Position numbers and translations under genes: made by a program. A stretch of 40,035 bases of DNA from Tieghemiomyces parasiticus (taxonomy: Eukaryota > Kickxellomycota > Dimargaritomycetes > Dimargaritales > Dimargaritaceae): assembly GCA_027575765.1 (NCBI GenBank), contig JANBPT010000374.1, forward strand, positions 1 through 40,035. The letters run 5' to 3'. Positions 28,995 to 39,502 of this stretch are shown in pieces. Numbering within the stretch: the stretch's first letter is position 1; every line of letters starts with the position of its first letter. The notes under the pieces were generated by a model, which was given only the letters and a program-made list of their open reading frames with translations, did not search any database and was not told where the DNA came from.

Positions 28995-30552
28995 ATGTCT
29001 AATGACCACAAACATGCTGATGTAGACTCACCGAAGGGACGACGCAAGCGCACCAAGCTGATGCGGCTCAAGCCTGCGAGTCGGTCCGTGTCCACGGCAA
29101 CCATCGAGCAGCGATGGGTGCCCATGCCGCCGGCCTTGCTGACACAAGTGCAATACATGCTCGACGCCAGTATGTCGTAAGTGCGAACAGAGGAATGCGG
29201 CTAAGCCTAATTAGGCTTTGCCTTCCAATGAGTGTGGCTTACCTGCAAAGACCCGCGTCTTCGTCATGCTCAACCCACTGCCTGTATACCCCAGACCTGC
29301 CTTACAATTTTCTCGTGCTCTGCTCGGCCTTCCCTCCCCCCCCTATACAGGTCTTCGTTGAGTCAACCCCATAAAGACACCATTCGGCAGTACATGGAAA
29401 GTGGTCTAAGGCAGTTAAACTATCGGTAAGTGTCGGGATGATAACGTCGGGGCCGGCACGCTCACGTACAACTCTGCCGCTGACAAGTTTCCCGTCATCG
29501 TACTCATTTACCGGTATTCCTAACCCCCCTCCCCTCTATTCAGCATTATTGCCGACCTCTCGGAGGCCAAGGTACCCAGGATGGCCAAGGATCACGAAAT
29601 GTCTTCAATCAAGTACGAAGACCTTGAGGACTGTGTGGTATGTATCCTGGTATATGGCTTTCGGTGGTGAGCGCAACGAGCCAAGCTTGCCAGTTTGGCA
29701 TCGGACTCATATTTTGAGCATAGCGAAGTGAAGACAGCCGGTACGCGATTGGACCTAACACCGACTGGCCCACTTTCCTTCCGTCCACTTTTCGGATATA
29801 GCGGTCCCATGAGACTTCCCTGTTACACGACCTCGACTACCTCTACGCGCTCGAAGTCCAGAGCGAGAACCAAGAAAAGTAGGTTGTTCACCTGAGCATA
29901 ATAACCCAGGCAAGGACCTTCCATTCCCGTTTGAGGGATGCCTCTTTTTCCCCAGTCGCACTAACCAATGCCGATACCGTCTTGCACATCCGCTGCGCTG
30001 CCTTCCATACCTAGAACGATTAATCAATTGACCTCCGAGGTGCATAGTCTGACAGAACACTGTGTAACTGAAGGCGTATTCCATAGCCAGGTAAGGGTTA
30101 TGTTCCCTCATACCGTGTTATCGCACTGATAAAATACCCAGCCAACAGAACCCTGTATCCAAATCCCTCCCCCCTCCTCTGATATTACCGGCACTAACCG
30201 CTTGGATCCGACCGGTCGACTAAACCCATTGGCTGCTACCGACCACTCGTCTCTCCTTATCCAGGATCTGGCCGAGGTCCCGTCCGTTGAGGAAATGTCC
30301 AAGCACAGCGTGGAATTGGGCCTGGACTCCGATAGTGTATACCAGGCCCGCCAGGTTCTGAGCCTGGCTGCCAGCAGTGGCTATGAGCCCCATCAGGACG
30401 ATGGTCTCCAGAACGTACAGGTTGCCCTCTGCCAGGGTCTGGTGCGGTTCCTCCACCATGCCGACGAGACCGAGGAGTTCTACCGCAAACTCGAACTGGT
30501 GCGACATCGGCTGGCACATCTGATGGACCGGTTGGGGGTCCAAATACCCTAG
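28995..30552 (+). CDS. CENP-Q-like inner-kinetochore protein, six exons
   Basis: My model is 28995-29176, 29351-29425, 29544-29637, 29802-29878, 30015-30090 and 30265-30552. All five junctions preserve frame and give 263 residues; human CENP-Q is 268. The order of features fits CENP-Q/Fta7/Okp1-type COMA proteins. A basic N-terminal tail (SPKGRRKRTKLMRLKPASR) is followed by W41 in TIEQRWVPMPPALLTQVQYM, a K..I..YME.GLR.L helix and an S/K-V-P (LSEAKVPRM) segment. A long coiled coil assembled from exons 3-5 follows (KYEDLEDCV, HDLDYLYALEVQSENQEK, TINQLTSEVHSL). A helical C-terminal exon of 95 residues ends in MDRLGVQIP. CENP-Q links CENP-U and the CCAN at centromeres. The gene structure is firm; the family call rests on pattern, not on alignment. 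Confidence 0.68.
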
Positions 30553-31033
30553 CGAGGGTTTGATCCGACCCTGTGACGTCCCCCTCTGGCCCAGACTTGC
30601 CTCGGTTGATATGGAGCCTGTCATAAGTAACTCGTCCCACCCTCTGATAAACTGTATCTATAGCTTTGTTGAGCACCAAGTGCTGGAGAATACAGCTTTC
30701 CAGCTTCTATCTCGAATCACCATAAACATTAATGTACCCTCCTAGTTTGCTATATATATTGTTGCCTTGGTCGGAAGGATCTTTCCAAGCCAAATGGGTC
30801 CATGGCCGAACGCATACGAAAATATAATGATTCACGCGTACATGGAGTCGCCATGCTCCATTTGAGAGCTACCGCCAGCCAGCCAGTCAATGGCCTAACC
30901 GGAATCCATTCCGAGCATGCATCACTTCACCGCCATACCTCGTCTATACTTCGGGCTCCTTCCCTAGGCTTATTCCATTACCATCCTCTCAGTGCTAATT
31001 TGTCACATTGGTCGAATTGTTTCAAGTCACGCC
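30553..31033. other. Intergenic between CENP-Q-like gene and MED18
   Basis: AT-rich, with TATATATA at 30750-30757 about 280 bp before the MED18 start. No gene seen. Confidence 0.55.
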
Positions 31034-32089
31034 ATGTCCCTCACTACATCGTTCGAATGTAGCCTTCATGGTGTGGTGCCGGCCCACATGTACCCGGCGC
31101 TCATGGAACGCCTCAACAGCCTGTGCGGCGGCAAGGACCTTCAGCAACCTCTCTCCGAACACGTCCTGGGATTCATTCCAGCCGGTAGGTTTGGTAGTTT
31201 AGAGTCCCATCCGAGACACCGAAGTCACCCTCTCCAGCTGGGCGGAGTACGGAAATAATTCGTTAGTATGGGCCTTCATCGGATAACAGACGTAGGCACA
31301 TACAGACGGGCCTAACTTGAAGCCGTCCCACGCCACCCTCTTATCCCCTCAACTCTACAGTAATCACGCCTCACGGCCCGGCCCGCAATGACGACGTGAT
31401 GCTACGTTTGCAGAGCAGCTACGATCCGAATGGTGATACCAGAAACCTCAGCCAGCGGCAATGGTAAGGTCCTATTGGAATAGCTAAACTGGTGGGCTGA
31501 CCCACTCCTTGCTTCATCTGCTGTTGGATGGACGCATAGCGCGACCCCACCATACTTTCAAGGCAGTCGGTTCCATCTCTGACAGCACTTGCCTGACCTA
31601 TAGGGCCCTTATTTTCCTTTCGTCGTCCATTGTACTCCACTATTACCTTCCTGCTTCGCCTATCCCAGGTTCCTTTGCCAACAGGGTCACCCGGACCCCC
31701 ACATGTCGACCCACGCTACAGTGCGCCCTGTCCTCTACTCTACATTGGACGGCCCCGACGTCCTTAAGTTTGTCTCCCTCCTGGGCTATCGCTACGAGTT
31801 TGGTTACATCCAGGAAGGCACCTGGTTCGTGTGTCAGGACCGATTCAAAATCACTGTTTCCCAGGTGTTCAAACTCAACCGTCCGAGCGATTTGTCCACT
31901 AAGACGCCCTGTCTATCCGACGGGGCCTGGCTCATCGAAGTGACCGTCCAGGGTGTCACCCAGGATCAGGTCAAGCGTGTTCCGGACGACTTGACCGTAG
32001 TAAAAACGTGGCTAGACGGGTAAGTGTACTATACTTACGGCGCTTGGCCCTGCTACAGGGTCCTGGTCTCGAAACAATTGTTTGACTGA
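31034..32089 (+). CDS. MED18: Mediator complex subunit 18 (Srb5), four exons
   Basis: Part of the Mediator head module that bridges activators and RNA polymerase II. Exons 31034-31184, 31361-31463, 31669-32019 and 32059-32089 encode 211 residues; human MED18 is 208. The N-terminus, MSLTTSFECSLHGVVPAHMY followed by MERLNSLCGG, fits the first strand and helix of the beta-barrel (xYxLxGxVxxxxxxxLxxRLxxLxG). The core is conserved: LKFVSLLGYRYEFGYIQEGT, then FVCQDRFKITVSQVFKL and DGAWLIEVTVQGVTQDQVKR. The last exon is uncertain. An acceptor at 32058 gives VLVSKQLFD and stop. The acceptor at 32117, which has the better branch site (TGACTAACAACAG), would instead add 15 codons ending at 32163. Confidence 0.85.
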
Positions 32090-32849
32090 GTAGCTTGCAA
32101 ACTATGACTAACAACAGGCCTACTGGCTCTCAATTCTTACGCTCTATACGACTCTGCATCTAATCCCGATAGCGTTGCGAAACTAGAGAATGTGGACTAC
32201 CTCTACCTACAAAACAAGATTCGTTACCCGTAGGCTGTCTTGCATCCTTACGATTTAGGGGTTATCTTTATGCCGCTTAACCCAAATTAGCCTGTTTAGA
32301 CCGTTGGATCATTGAATGGTCAAAATTGACTCTGCTAAAACCCGGTTACGTCCTTTCAGCTAAGCATGATTGCGACGAAAAAAAAAAACTTGCTACGGCG
32401 GTTAATCACATCGCCTGGAATGACTGAGTCGGTTCACCCAGCTTAATTCGCGGTGACTGATTGTAGCCATCTCGAGCTATGTCGCCCCGGGAATTGAGGC
32501 CCCGTAGTCAAGCCGGTTCCCGGTGTATCAAGCCCTTCCCATTTTAACCACATCAATTCGCCCGGTTTTGAGTAGGTTAACGGGAATGCACCTCTGAATA
32601 AACTGTACGGGTAGAAAGCGCATATTATTTTGAGTTATCAAAACTTGTAGTCTCCGATAGTGGCACTATGGATGAATCCTGGAGGTGTCTTGGGCGAGGA
32701 ATCGAATAGTATAAACCATTCCAGGAATGGACCATTTCTCACTTCACGACTTGCGTCTTTTTCTCTCCATCACGCCAACTTCAGTAATTCCATCCCCCGA
32801 CACACCCCGATTTACCAGATGTGATGTGCGGGTGCTCAGTTTAACTCTT
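32090..32849. other. Intergenic, no gene seen
   Basis: AT-balanced sequence after MED18. It includes an alternative MED18 last exon (32118-32163) and an A-run at 32379-32388. A 38-codon frame at about 32120-32234 has protein-like composition but no start or neighbour exon. Nothing else supported. Confidence 0.5.
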
Positions 32850-33860
32850 ATTCCAAGGGTCACAAGGCAGTTCCCATTTCAGCTGAACTGTCTGCCCTAC
32901 AGGGCCTGGTTGCCCCTAGCCGTGCCACTGTCTACAGGCGGCTAGCTCACTTTTCTTATGGGCCACTGCTCCTTTGAAGATAATCCTCAGTCTGGCCGGT
33001 AGTTAGATAACGGTGGTGGACTTTGCGGGGCCATCCTTCTGGAACTGTTGGAGGACGACTCTCGACTTACTGCTGAGCAATTTGGCCATGCCCGCCTCAC
33101 TTCCCCTAGTACCATGTGCAGAGTCCTGCGCAGGGATCGGGGGCTGTGTAGCTATCTCAATCACTGGATTCCCCCTCCGCACCCTTACCCACAACAAGCA
33201 CCGCCAGTGGCTACGTTTTACCACCGAGTGCCTGGAGAAAACTCAATGGGGCCAGCGGGTATCTGCCAAACTCCATCGTCACAGGCGATGGGACTTGGGT
33301 GTATCGTTATGATTCCCCCTTGCTGGCTCTAGTCGCCGGAGGTAGTGTCCTAAAGGTGGCCCTGTCCCAACTGAGGCCTGCCAAGACCGTGCCACACCCA
33401 AGGTGGTGCTGACCATTGCTTTTCACCAGACGTGGCCTATTACGCCTGAGGGGCAAGCCTCCCTGGTGTCAGGGTCTCCGCCGAACTCAATGTAGAGTAC
33501 GGGCTGAAGCTCATGGTCCAGGCCTGGGTGGTGGAAGTCTGGACTGTCACCACCCTGCGGCCTCACCATGATAATGCACCACCACGTCTTGCTGCAGCCA
33601 TCTGTGCCTACATTGCCAACACCAAAGTCAAACTTCTTCCGGACCCTCCCTACAGATCTAACCTGCCCTCCATGCGACTTCTGGCCGTTCAGGGATATCA
33701 GACAGCGGCTGAGGGGTAAGAAGTTCACCACGGTGGAGGCCCTTGTGGACGCCTGGCAATCGGAGCTAGCCAACCTCCAGCGAAATGACTATAGAACCTG
33801 CTATGATGGCTGACTAGAGCGAGGTCACCGAGTGATACAGAGTGACGGTGACTGTATTTA
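32850..33860 (+). mobile_element. Decayed mariner (DD34D-type) transposase
   Basis: A degenerate Tc1/mariner-superfamily transposase. Landmarks in order: a helix-turn-helix around 32920-32945 (ATVYRRLAHF); a second DNA-binding part near 33040-33110 (LLEDDSRLTAEQFGHARLTS); the first catalytic aspartate in VTGDGTWVYRYD, codon at 33287; the second in HHDNAPP, codon at 33570; and the third in PCDFW, codon at 33676. The last two are about 34 residues apart after allowing for one single-base frameshift, the spacing of mariner. Stops and several frameshifts separate these pieces, so it cannot encode an active enzyme. The frame ends NDYRTCYDG at a TGA (33811) where the second copy in this window has Trp. 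Terminal inverted repeats and a TA target duplication were not located. Confidence 0.8.
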
Positions 33861-34076
33861 GTAAACATTATTGGGCTTAGAAAGTCCTCAACAATATGGT
33901 GGCATCTAAACAGATAATTAATATCAGGCTTAAACTATAGTTTAACAAGTTTTCTCTTCGATAAGACCTAAGGGTATATTGGTATTTCAAGTAGGGGAGT
34001 ATACAGTCAATATAGTAAAGAAAATATGGCAGATTTTCTCCAATAAGGCGCCGAACATGGATGAAGAGCAGGCTGC

Positions 34077-35864
34077 TTAATGTTTAAGGTAGGAATCGGA
34101 GGGCGGGAGGTCACTAGCGGCAAGGATTTTGCGATAGAACTGGAAATACCAGCTAGGGATGGCCAGTAAAATGATACCAATGGCGATAATGGGTGCAGTG
34201 AAGTACGGGATACCAGAGGGGGAAAAGATCTGGTTGTCGACCGGGGGCACGAAAGGAAAAATGGATAGGAAGACGGAGACCGCAATAAAGACGCACGTCA
34301 GCGGGAGCCATACGCGGAACGGCCGGGGAAGGTCGGGAGCAGTGTAGCGCAGATAGAGCAAGCCGCACAGCGTGAGACCAGTGAACAGCCAGTTGGGGTA
34401 TCCCACCACATCGACGAGGAGGCTGAAGGCCTCGCCGGGCGGGGGGGCCAGGAGGAAGACCAAGGTGATAAAGTACCCGAGGAAGAGGCCGTACACGGGA
34501 GTGCCCCACTTGGGGTGGATACGACTCCACAGGTGACCGTAGGGGATGTAGCCCAGCTTGGAGGATTCGATGATCACACGTGTAAAGGGGAATACGGCCG
34601 CAGCCGTGGATCCCAGACACGAGATGGCTACAGCGATAGGGATAATGATCTGACCGAATGTAGGACCAAACACCTTCGAGCCCCACAGGCCGGCCAGGAC
34701 CTCTTGGGACTCCAGGCTCTCTTCGAAGGTCACCACCGTAAAGTATGACACAATGCTGAGGGTATAGAGTACCGTCACGAGCCCGATTCCGCTGGCGGTA
34801 CATATAATCAGGTTACGGCGGGGATTCTTAAGTTCGCCCAGGCAGAAGAAGAGACCTTTGAATCCGTCATAGGCCCAGAGTACGCGGAACAAAGTGCTAC
34901 ATACTTGCTGTGCCGACATTGTGTGGTTGCTCTGGAACGGGGTGCTCCACAGGGGGCTAACCGGAATTTTGGTGACACCGGATAAGATAACTAGGCCGCT
35001 GATGGAGATGAGGGTGAGGACGATAAGTTTGACCCAGGTGAAGACGGTCTGGCAGTGTAAAGCGAATTTCACCGAGAAGAGCTGGATAGCGAACGCCAGG
35101 GTCAGGCCTGATAGGCCCACCGCCCGGTGCAGCCAATCGAGATTCTGGATGACATACTCGTTAGCTATGTGCTCTTTAGGGCCAAACCCGGCATAGAAGA
35201 GGTACTTGCCAAAGACCACGGCGTTGGCAGCGATGGAGGCCGGTTCAAGGCAGCTAAGTGTAAGTGTGATGGCGCGACAAGGATAAACAGGGGAGGGAGG
35301 TATACCGGAGCGGGTAAGTAAGAAATGTGGCATTTTGGGAACGACTCTATCGGAGCCGGTTTGCTACAAAAAAAATATTTACATTCTCATCGATATGACG
35401 CCAGAGCACGCCCATTTCCGGATTAGAATGTAAACTTACAGTAGGAAAACGAAGGTGAATATAAACCCAATTAATCCCATGGGCCGACGGAAGCAGCTGT
35501 CGAGGTATAACTGGTCACCACCCGACCGGGTGAACAAGCTACCCAGCTCGATATAACTGGCCGCGCCACAAAAGGTGATGAGGGCGCCCAGCACCCACAT
35601 AATAGTGGTGGCTCCGGCAGATCCCATCAGAGTCAGCGTCAGACCTGGCGTGGAGAAGATGCCGGAACCAATCATGAGGCCAGAGACTAGGGCACTGCCG
35701 GTGACCACGCCGATGGACTGCTCAAGTTGGGCCGGCCCGTCCTTGTCTAAGCCATGGCCCTCGGTGATTTCGACATTCAGGCCGTCCAGAGGGTTAGTGC
35801 CGTGGTACTTCTCGTTCCCCAGGAGAGCGATTTTGGTATCGTGCACCGCACTGTCGGTCGACAT
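34077..35864 (-). CDS. APC-superfamily amino-acid transporter (LAT/methionine-permease-like), two exons
   Basis: A plasma-membrane amino-acid permease. Exons 35864-35440 and 35253-34077 are joined by GTAAGT...ACTTAG and give 533 residues. After a soluble N-terminus of about 45 residues, TM1 carries the unwound substrate motif in LMIGSGIFSTPG, the GSGIF/GxG hallmark of APC transporters. Twelve hydrophobic segments can be counted. TM6 includes LWAYDGFKGLFFCLGELKNP, where xYDGF...ELKNPRRNL matches the LAT/Mup1 group (FxGWN...EIKNPxRxL) rather than the YAT group. The C-terminal region ends SWYFQFYRKILAASDLPPSD. The substrate cannot be read from sequence; large neutral amino acids or methionine are the usual ones for this group. 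Confidence 0.88.
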
Positions 35865-36171
35865 GGCGAGCCGGCAGTATTAGGTAGGTGGAGGTTAGCT
35901 GTGGCTGGGTGAACGTCCAAAGCGGCACTTAAAAAGGAATCCGGCGTAACAATTCTTAGATAGGCACGTAGGATTTAAAAAGTATGGTAAAAAGCCGTGG
36001 TAACGTATGGACGTGCGTACGAAAACTACGAATCACGGGGTAAAGTAAATTACAGGAACGCAAGGGATAATAATACCTGGCGGGGCTGAATCGGTGAAGT
36101 TGGCGGAGAACACCGCCATGACTTATATAGCCGGTATAGTGGCTCCTTTTTGGGCCCTGCCTGTTCATTCC

Positions 36172-36534
36172 TTACCGGTTAAAGGTTTGGTCGGTTTGAA
36201 TGACGGGGCAAACGGTCGGATTTTCATATATATATTTTTTGGTCTTTAGGCCCGGGGGTTGACTAACGGCCCCTGGCAGGTTAGGTACCCGGGAACCAAG
36301 TAAATGTCCCCATACTCCGCGGATATCTGTAGAGCGCAGATTGCCAAACTGAGGGAGACTGGCTCGTCTACTTTGGACTTGTTCAGACTCATCCACTTTT
36401 TTCATGCGCCGTTTAAGTTCCACCGTTTTCGCGTAGAATGTCAGGAATGTGTAGCCGGAAGAATATTTTACGCGCCGGAATCTAGTACGAGGCCTCGGGC
36501 CATGGAGCGCCCTGTAAAATGGAAGAGGTGGCAT
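36172..36534 (-). CDS. Hypothetical basic protein, 120 residues (doubtful)
   Basis: An ATG-started frame encodes a basic protein with an Arg-rich, acid-free N-terminus that could be a mitochondrial presequence (FYRALHGPRPRTRFRRVKYS). A charged, helix-like segment follows (KTVELKRRMKKVDESEQVQS). I recognise no family. The C-terminal third has poor composition, so if real it probably splices before that. A 90-codon ATG frame on the other strand overlaps it, and I cannot decide between them or exclude chance. Confidence 0.25.
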   Translation of the reverse strand: MPPLPFYRALHGPRPRTRFRRVKYSSGYTFLTFYAKTVELKRRMKKVDESEQVQSRRASLPQFGNLRSTDIRGVWGHLLGSRVPNLPGAVSQPPGLKTKKYIYENPTVCPVIQTDQTFNR

Positions 36535-36589
36535 TTTTACTTTATTTTTGGTGCACCCCTGCCCCTTCGAAAATAACCCTAGGTGCGCG

Positions 36590-36775
36590 CAGATTCTTCA
36601 TAACGCAAAGTCGCTACGGGGCTGGACGGCGTACGAGGATCCCTGGCGGGACTATTTACCTAGCACTACCTGTCGGATCACCCTGCTGGGCCCCGACGCG
36701 AACGAAATAGGAATGTCCTGGTCACCCTTGCCATATCCGACAAGGAGCGGTACCCACCCCTGGACGTGCTGACGA
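36590..36775 (+). pseudogene. Frameshifted coding-like remnant
   Basis: One plus-strand frame reads YEDPWRDYLPSTTCRITLLG and continues a few residues. At about 36700 a neighbouring frame takes over with NVLVTLAISDKERYPPLDVL and stops at 36778. The two parts together look like one protein broken by an indel. No start codon or family identified. Confidence 0.25.
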
Positions 36776-38041
36776 GCTAGGTGGTGTTTAGGGGTTCATG
36801 CATTACAGTTGGCTAGACGGCGTTGGATAGCACATTGATTAACCAATGGCTAATAAAAATGGCTAAAGTTCCGATAATTTTGGTCGATTGAGAAGTGTAC
36901 TACTAAACGTGGAGGACTGACGATAGGAAAGATGCGTTGAGAATGCACCGTATCCTTTTACCCTGCCCCCCCTCCCTGAAGGCAAAACAAATTACGAGAT
37001 CCAACTGAATTTTATTAGCAAGTAACCGAGAACATAACCCGCAGCTGGTGAGAATACGATCGTGAAGCAGTCTATTAAGCGGGGGGGGGGTCAGGCTAAC
37101 AGCCGATTTAGGATCAACAAAATACTGGTACGACTGTCACGAAATTGAGTCTGCAAATGGTGTCGACCTGCCAGGTACTGCACCACGGGCCCACCAAGGA
37201 GTCGCCGGGAGTGACAGAGGAGGTTGGCGAGGTTAAATAAAACCCCACCTATTAATAGGGTGAACCTACAATGGCTGGTCAGGCGATGTGCTCTAATTCG
37301 CAGGGAGGGAAAGCCCCTGCCCTGCTTTCTCCTCTACTCCAGTTGCCAGTGGCCTAGAGAGAACTAGTATTATGGTTAACAAGTGATCCCTTGGTACGCT
37401 CCACTTGACCATAAACTGGCCCCAACTAAATGGAAAAGTGCATTGAAAACTAGATTTGGGGTATCCAATGGAATGTCCCTAGGCTAAGCTTGATAGCCAC
37501 AACGATAGTATGGAGATAGAGCATGGAGTAAGGCTACAACGTGGCAGCCCTGACTACCAGTCAGTAGAGTGTGACCGCCTTCCCATCCATGCTCTGCCCA
37601 TCAGGTCAAGGCATGCGCATCGACTAGAGCTCGACTCCAAACCGTCTCTCTCTGACATTCCACATCCCACATCTCCATCCGGGCCTTTTCGCTTCCCAAT
37701 AGCAGTTTCCATCATCCACTCACCTTTTCCAATCGGTCAACTTCATTTGTACGGCCATCCTATCCCCTTTCCTCTACACACCGACCGTGCCATTCACCCC
37801 GTATCCCGATCAAGCCCAACATGGTAAGGCCGGATGGCCCTTAATCATGCAGCCATCACAGGAAACTACGCCTCTCAAGACCATGACGTCCGAGTTCCTT
37901 ATGGTCATAGCACAAACCATGGAATAGGGAAAATCGCGGATGACTCTCATGTAGGTCCCATTACTCCTCATTTACCAATGTAGCCAACTAACCCTACTCC
38001 TTCCCTTGTCCCCCTCCATATAAACCTTCAACCAGTCGATA

Positions 38042-38650
38042 ATGGAATACAACGGCGCGGCGATCGTCGCCATGGTGGGTAAGAACTGTGTAGCTATCGC
38101 GTCGGACACGCGCCTGGGCGCGCAGGCCATGACGGTGGACATGAATTTCCCCAAGATTTTCCCCATGACAGACCATACGATGATCGGGCTGGCCGGCTTG
38201 GCGACGGACGTGCTGACGCTCCGCGACCAATTCAAGTACAAGGTCAAAATGTACCACCTCAAGGAGGACCGGGTCATGGCGCCACGCACGCTGGCCCATG
38301 TAGTATCTTCAACCCTGTACGAGAAACGGTTCGGGCCGTATTTCGTGGAGCCTATCGTGGCCGGCCTGGACCCTCGGACGCACGAACCGTTCATCTGCTG
38401 TACCGATACCATTGGGTGCATCGACTTTGCCAAGGATTTCGTGGTGGTCGGTAACGCCACCGAGAACCTCTACGGTATGTGCGAGGGGCTCTGGGAGCCC
38501 AATTTGGAGCCCGAGGACCTCTTTGAGACCATTTCTCAGGCCCTCCTCAATGCCGTCGACCGGAACGCCCTGGCCGGTTGGGGTGCCGTCGTCCATGTTA
38601 TCACCCCCGAGCGGGTTATCACCCGTAACCTCAAGGCCCGTTGCGACTAG
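38042..38650 (+). CDS. PUP3: 20S proteasome subunit beta-3
   Basis: A structural, non-catalytic beta subunit of the 20S core (PSMB3 in animals). The single exon encodes 202 residues, close to the usual 205. Conserved segments: YNGAAIVAMVGKNCVAIASD, IFPMTDHTMIGLAGLATDV, LYEKRFGPYFVEPIVAGLDP and YGMCEGLWEPNLEPEDLFET. It ends in ISQALLNAVDRNALAGWGAV and VITRNLKARCD. The catalytic N-terminal Thr and its propeptide are absent, as expected for beta-3. The start MEYNG is slightly shorter than the MSxMSYNGG of other species; the ATG at 38042 is the first in frame. Confidence 0.96.
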   Translation: MEYNGAAIVAMVGKNCVAIASDTRLGAQAMTVDMNFPKIFPMTDHTMIGLAGLATDVLTLRDQFKYKVKMYHLKEDRVMAPRTLAHVVSSTLYEKRFGPYFVEPIVAGLDPRTHEPFICCTDTIGCIDFAKDFVVVGNATENLYGMCEGLWEPNLEPEDLFETISQALLNAVDRNALAGWGAVVHVITPERVITRNLKARCD

Positions 38651-39211
38651 GCAGTGGGGAGCTAGGGAATATCGAGAGCTACCGCAAACTTGACATGCTG
38701 TTACGTGGCCTGCCAATTTAGCGCCAGTTCAACCTGACGACAGCAGGAGGTGGGAGCTGTGCGATCTAAAGGGCTGCCTGCCCCCCTCGATTTGTACTTT
38801 TTTTACTCATTTTTTATCTGTATCGACAGTCACTACTTTGCTCGGTTCAACCGGAGGCGACTACATTGCTTCGTTACATTTGACACTCACTGCCGCTGCT
38901 AGTATGGAACTGAGTAAAGGGCGGGATGCAATAGTCCAATAATCGTGTGGTACTGTAATGGGATAGTTTTGAGGGCTGAGGAATCGTCGCCCGGGCTACA
39001 GTAGATGGCGAGGAGCTGAAGTCGGTAGAGTGGGAAGACATCGGGGAAACTACCGACTCAGACGCGGGCATAGGAGGAATACTAGTTACTCACGGCAACC
39101 AGCTGGCCCGGCTGTGTGCCGCAGAAGACAAGTTGTAGCAGGTGCCCTGTAAATGCCCTAAACCTGCATGAAATGCACATTCACCAGAGAGAAAAATAGG
39201 AAAGTGACACT
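38651..39211. other. Convergent 3' intergenic region
   Basis: Spacer between the 3' ends of PUP3 (+) and the small secreted peptide gene (-). T-runs at 38799-38816 and otherwise featureless. No gene seen. Confidence 0.55.
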
Positions 39212-39391
39212 TTAATAGGAACCGCGATAATTCCTGGTCATTTTGCTGATACCGCTTCCGATTCCTGCCGTTACTTTACGACCGAGTGTTTTGATAGTAC
39301 TACGAAATGCAGGTTGGGCCTCAACCTGTGGCACGGCGAGCAGCAGCCCCATTGTGAGTGCGAGAGCGATAACGGATCGTTGGATATTCAT
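39212..39391 (-). CDS. Small secreted cationic peptide, 59 residues
   Basis: A short complete frame starts at the ATG at 39391 and ends with TAA at 39212. The N-terminus, MNIQRSVIALALTMGLLLAV, is an excellent signal peptide, with a probable cleavage after VEA at residue 25. The predicted mature part is 34 residues (residues 26-59). It holds seven Arg/Lys and no Asp or Glu, with five Gly and no Cys; its middle reads TIKTLGRKVTAGIGSGISKM, alternating basic and small/hydrophobic residues as in linear amphipathic peptides. A TATA box (TATATAAA) lies 112 bp upstream and the start context has A at -3. I know no family for it. Possible roles are a secreted antimicrobial or signalling peptide; this is inference. 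A short membrane-anchored protein is the alternative. Confidence 0.65.
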   Translation of the reverse strand: MNIQRSVIALALTMGLLLAVPQVEAQPAFRSTIKTLGRKVTAGIGSGISKMTRNYRGSY

Positions 39392-39502
39392 AGTAAAGGA
39401 AGTTGAACTAGGAGGTGAGAAGTAGGCGAGATGATGGGTGGATTGGCAAGTATAAGTAATCGTTGAAAATTCCAGACACTAAATGGGCGGACGGCACTAT
39501 CG

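Larger units (their letters stand above)
35865..38041. other. Long intergenic region with two weak coding-like patches
   Basis: 2.2 kb without a firm gene. The left end holds the permease promoter (minus strand). Patches at 36172-36534 (-) and about 36590-36775 (+) are listed separately. 37060-37260 on the minus strand and a 105-codon ATG frame at 37510-37827 (+) have no recognisable motif. A G-run lies at 37081-37090. The last 200 bases are the PUP3 promoter and leader, pyrimidine-rich at 37995-38020. Confidence 0.5.

Noticed and set aside
32120..32234. 38-codon protein-like frame after MED18
   Set aside because: It has no ATG, its frame does not join the upstream MED18 donor, and a stretch this short can occur by chance.
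37510..37827. 105-codon ATG frame upstream of PUP3
   Set aside because: A Pro/Ser/His-rich translation of pyrimidine-rich promoter DNA, without motif or partner exon.
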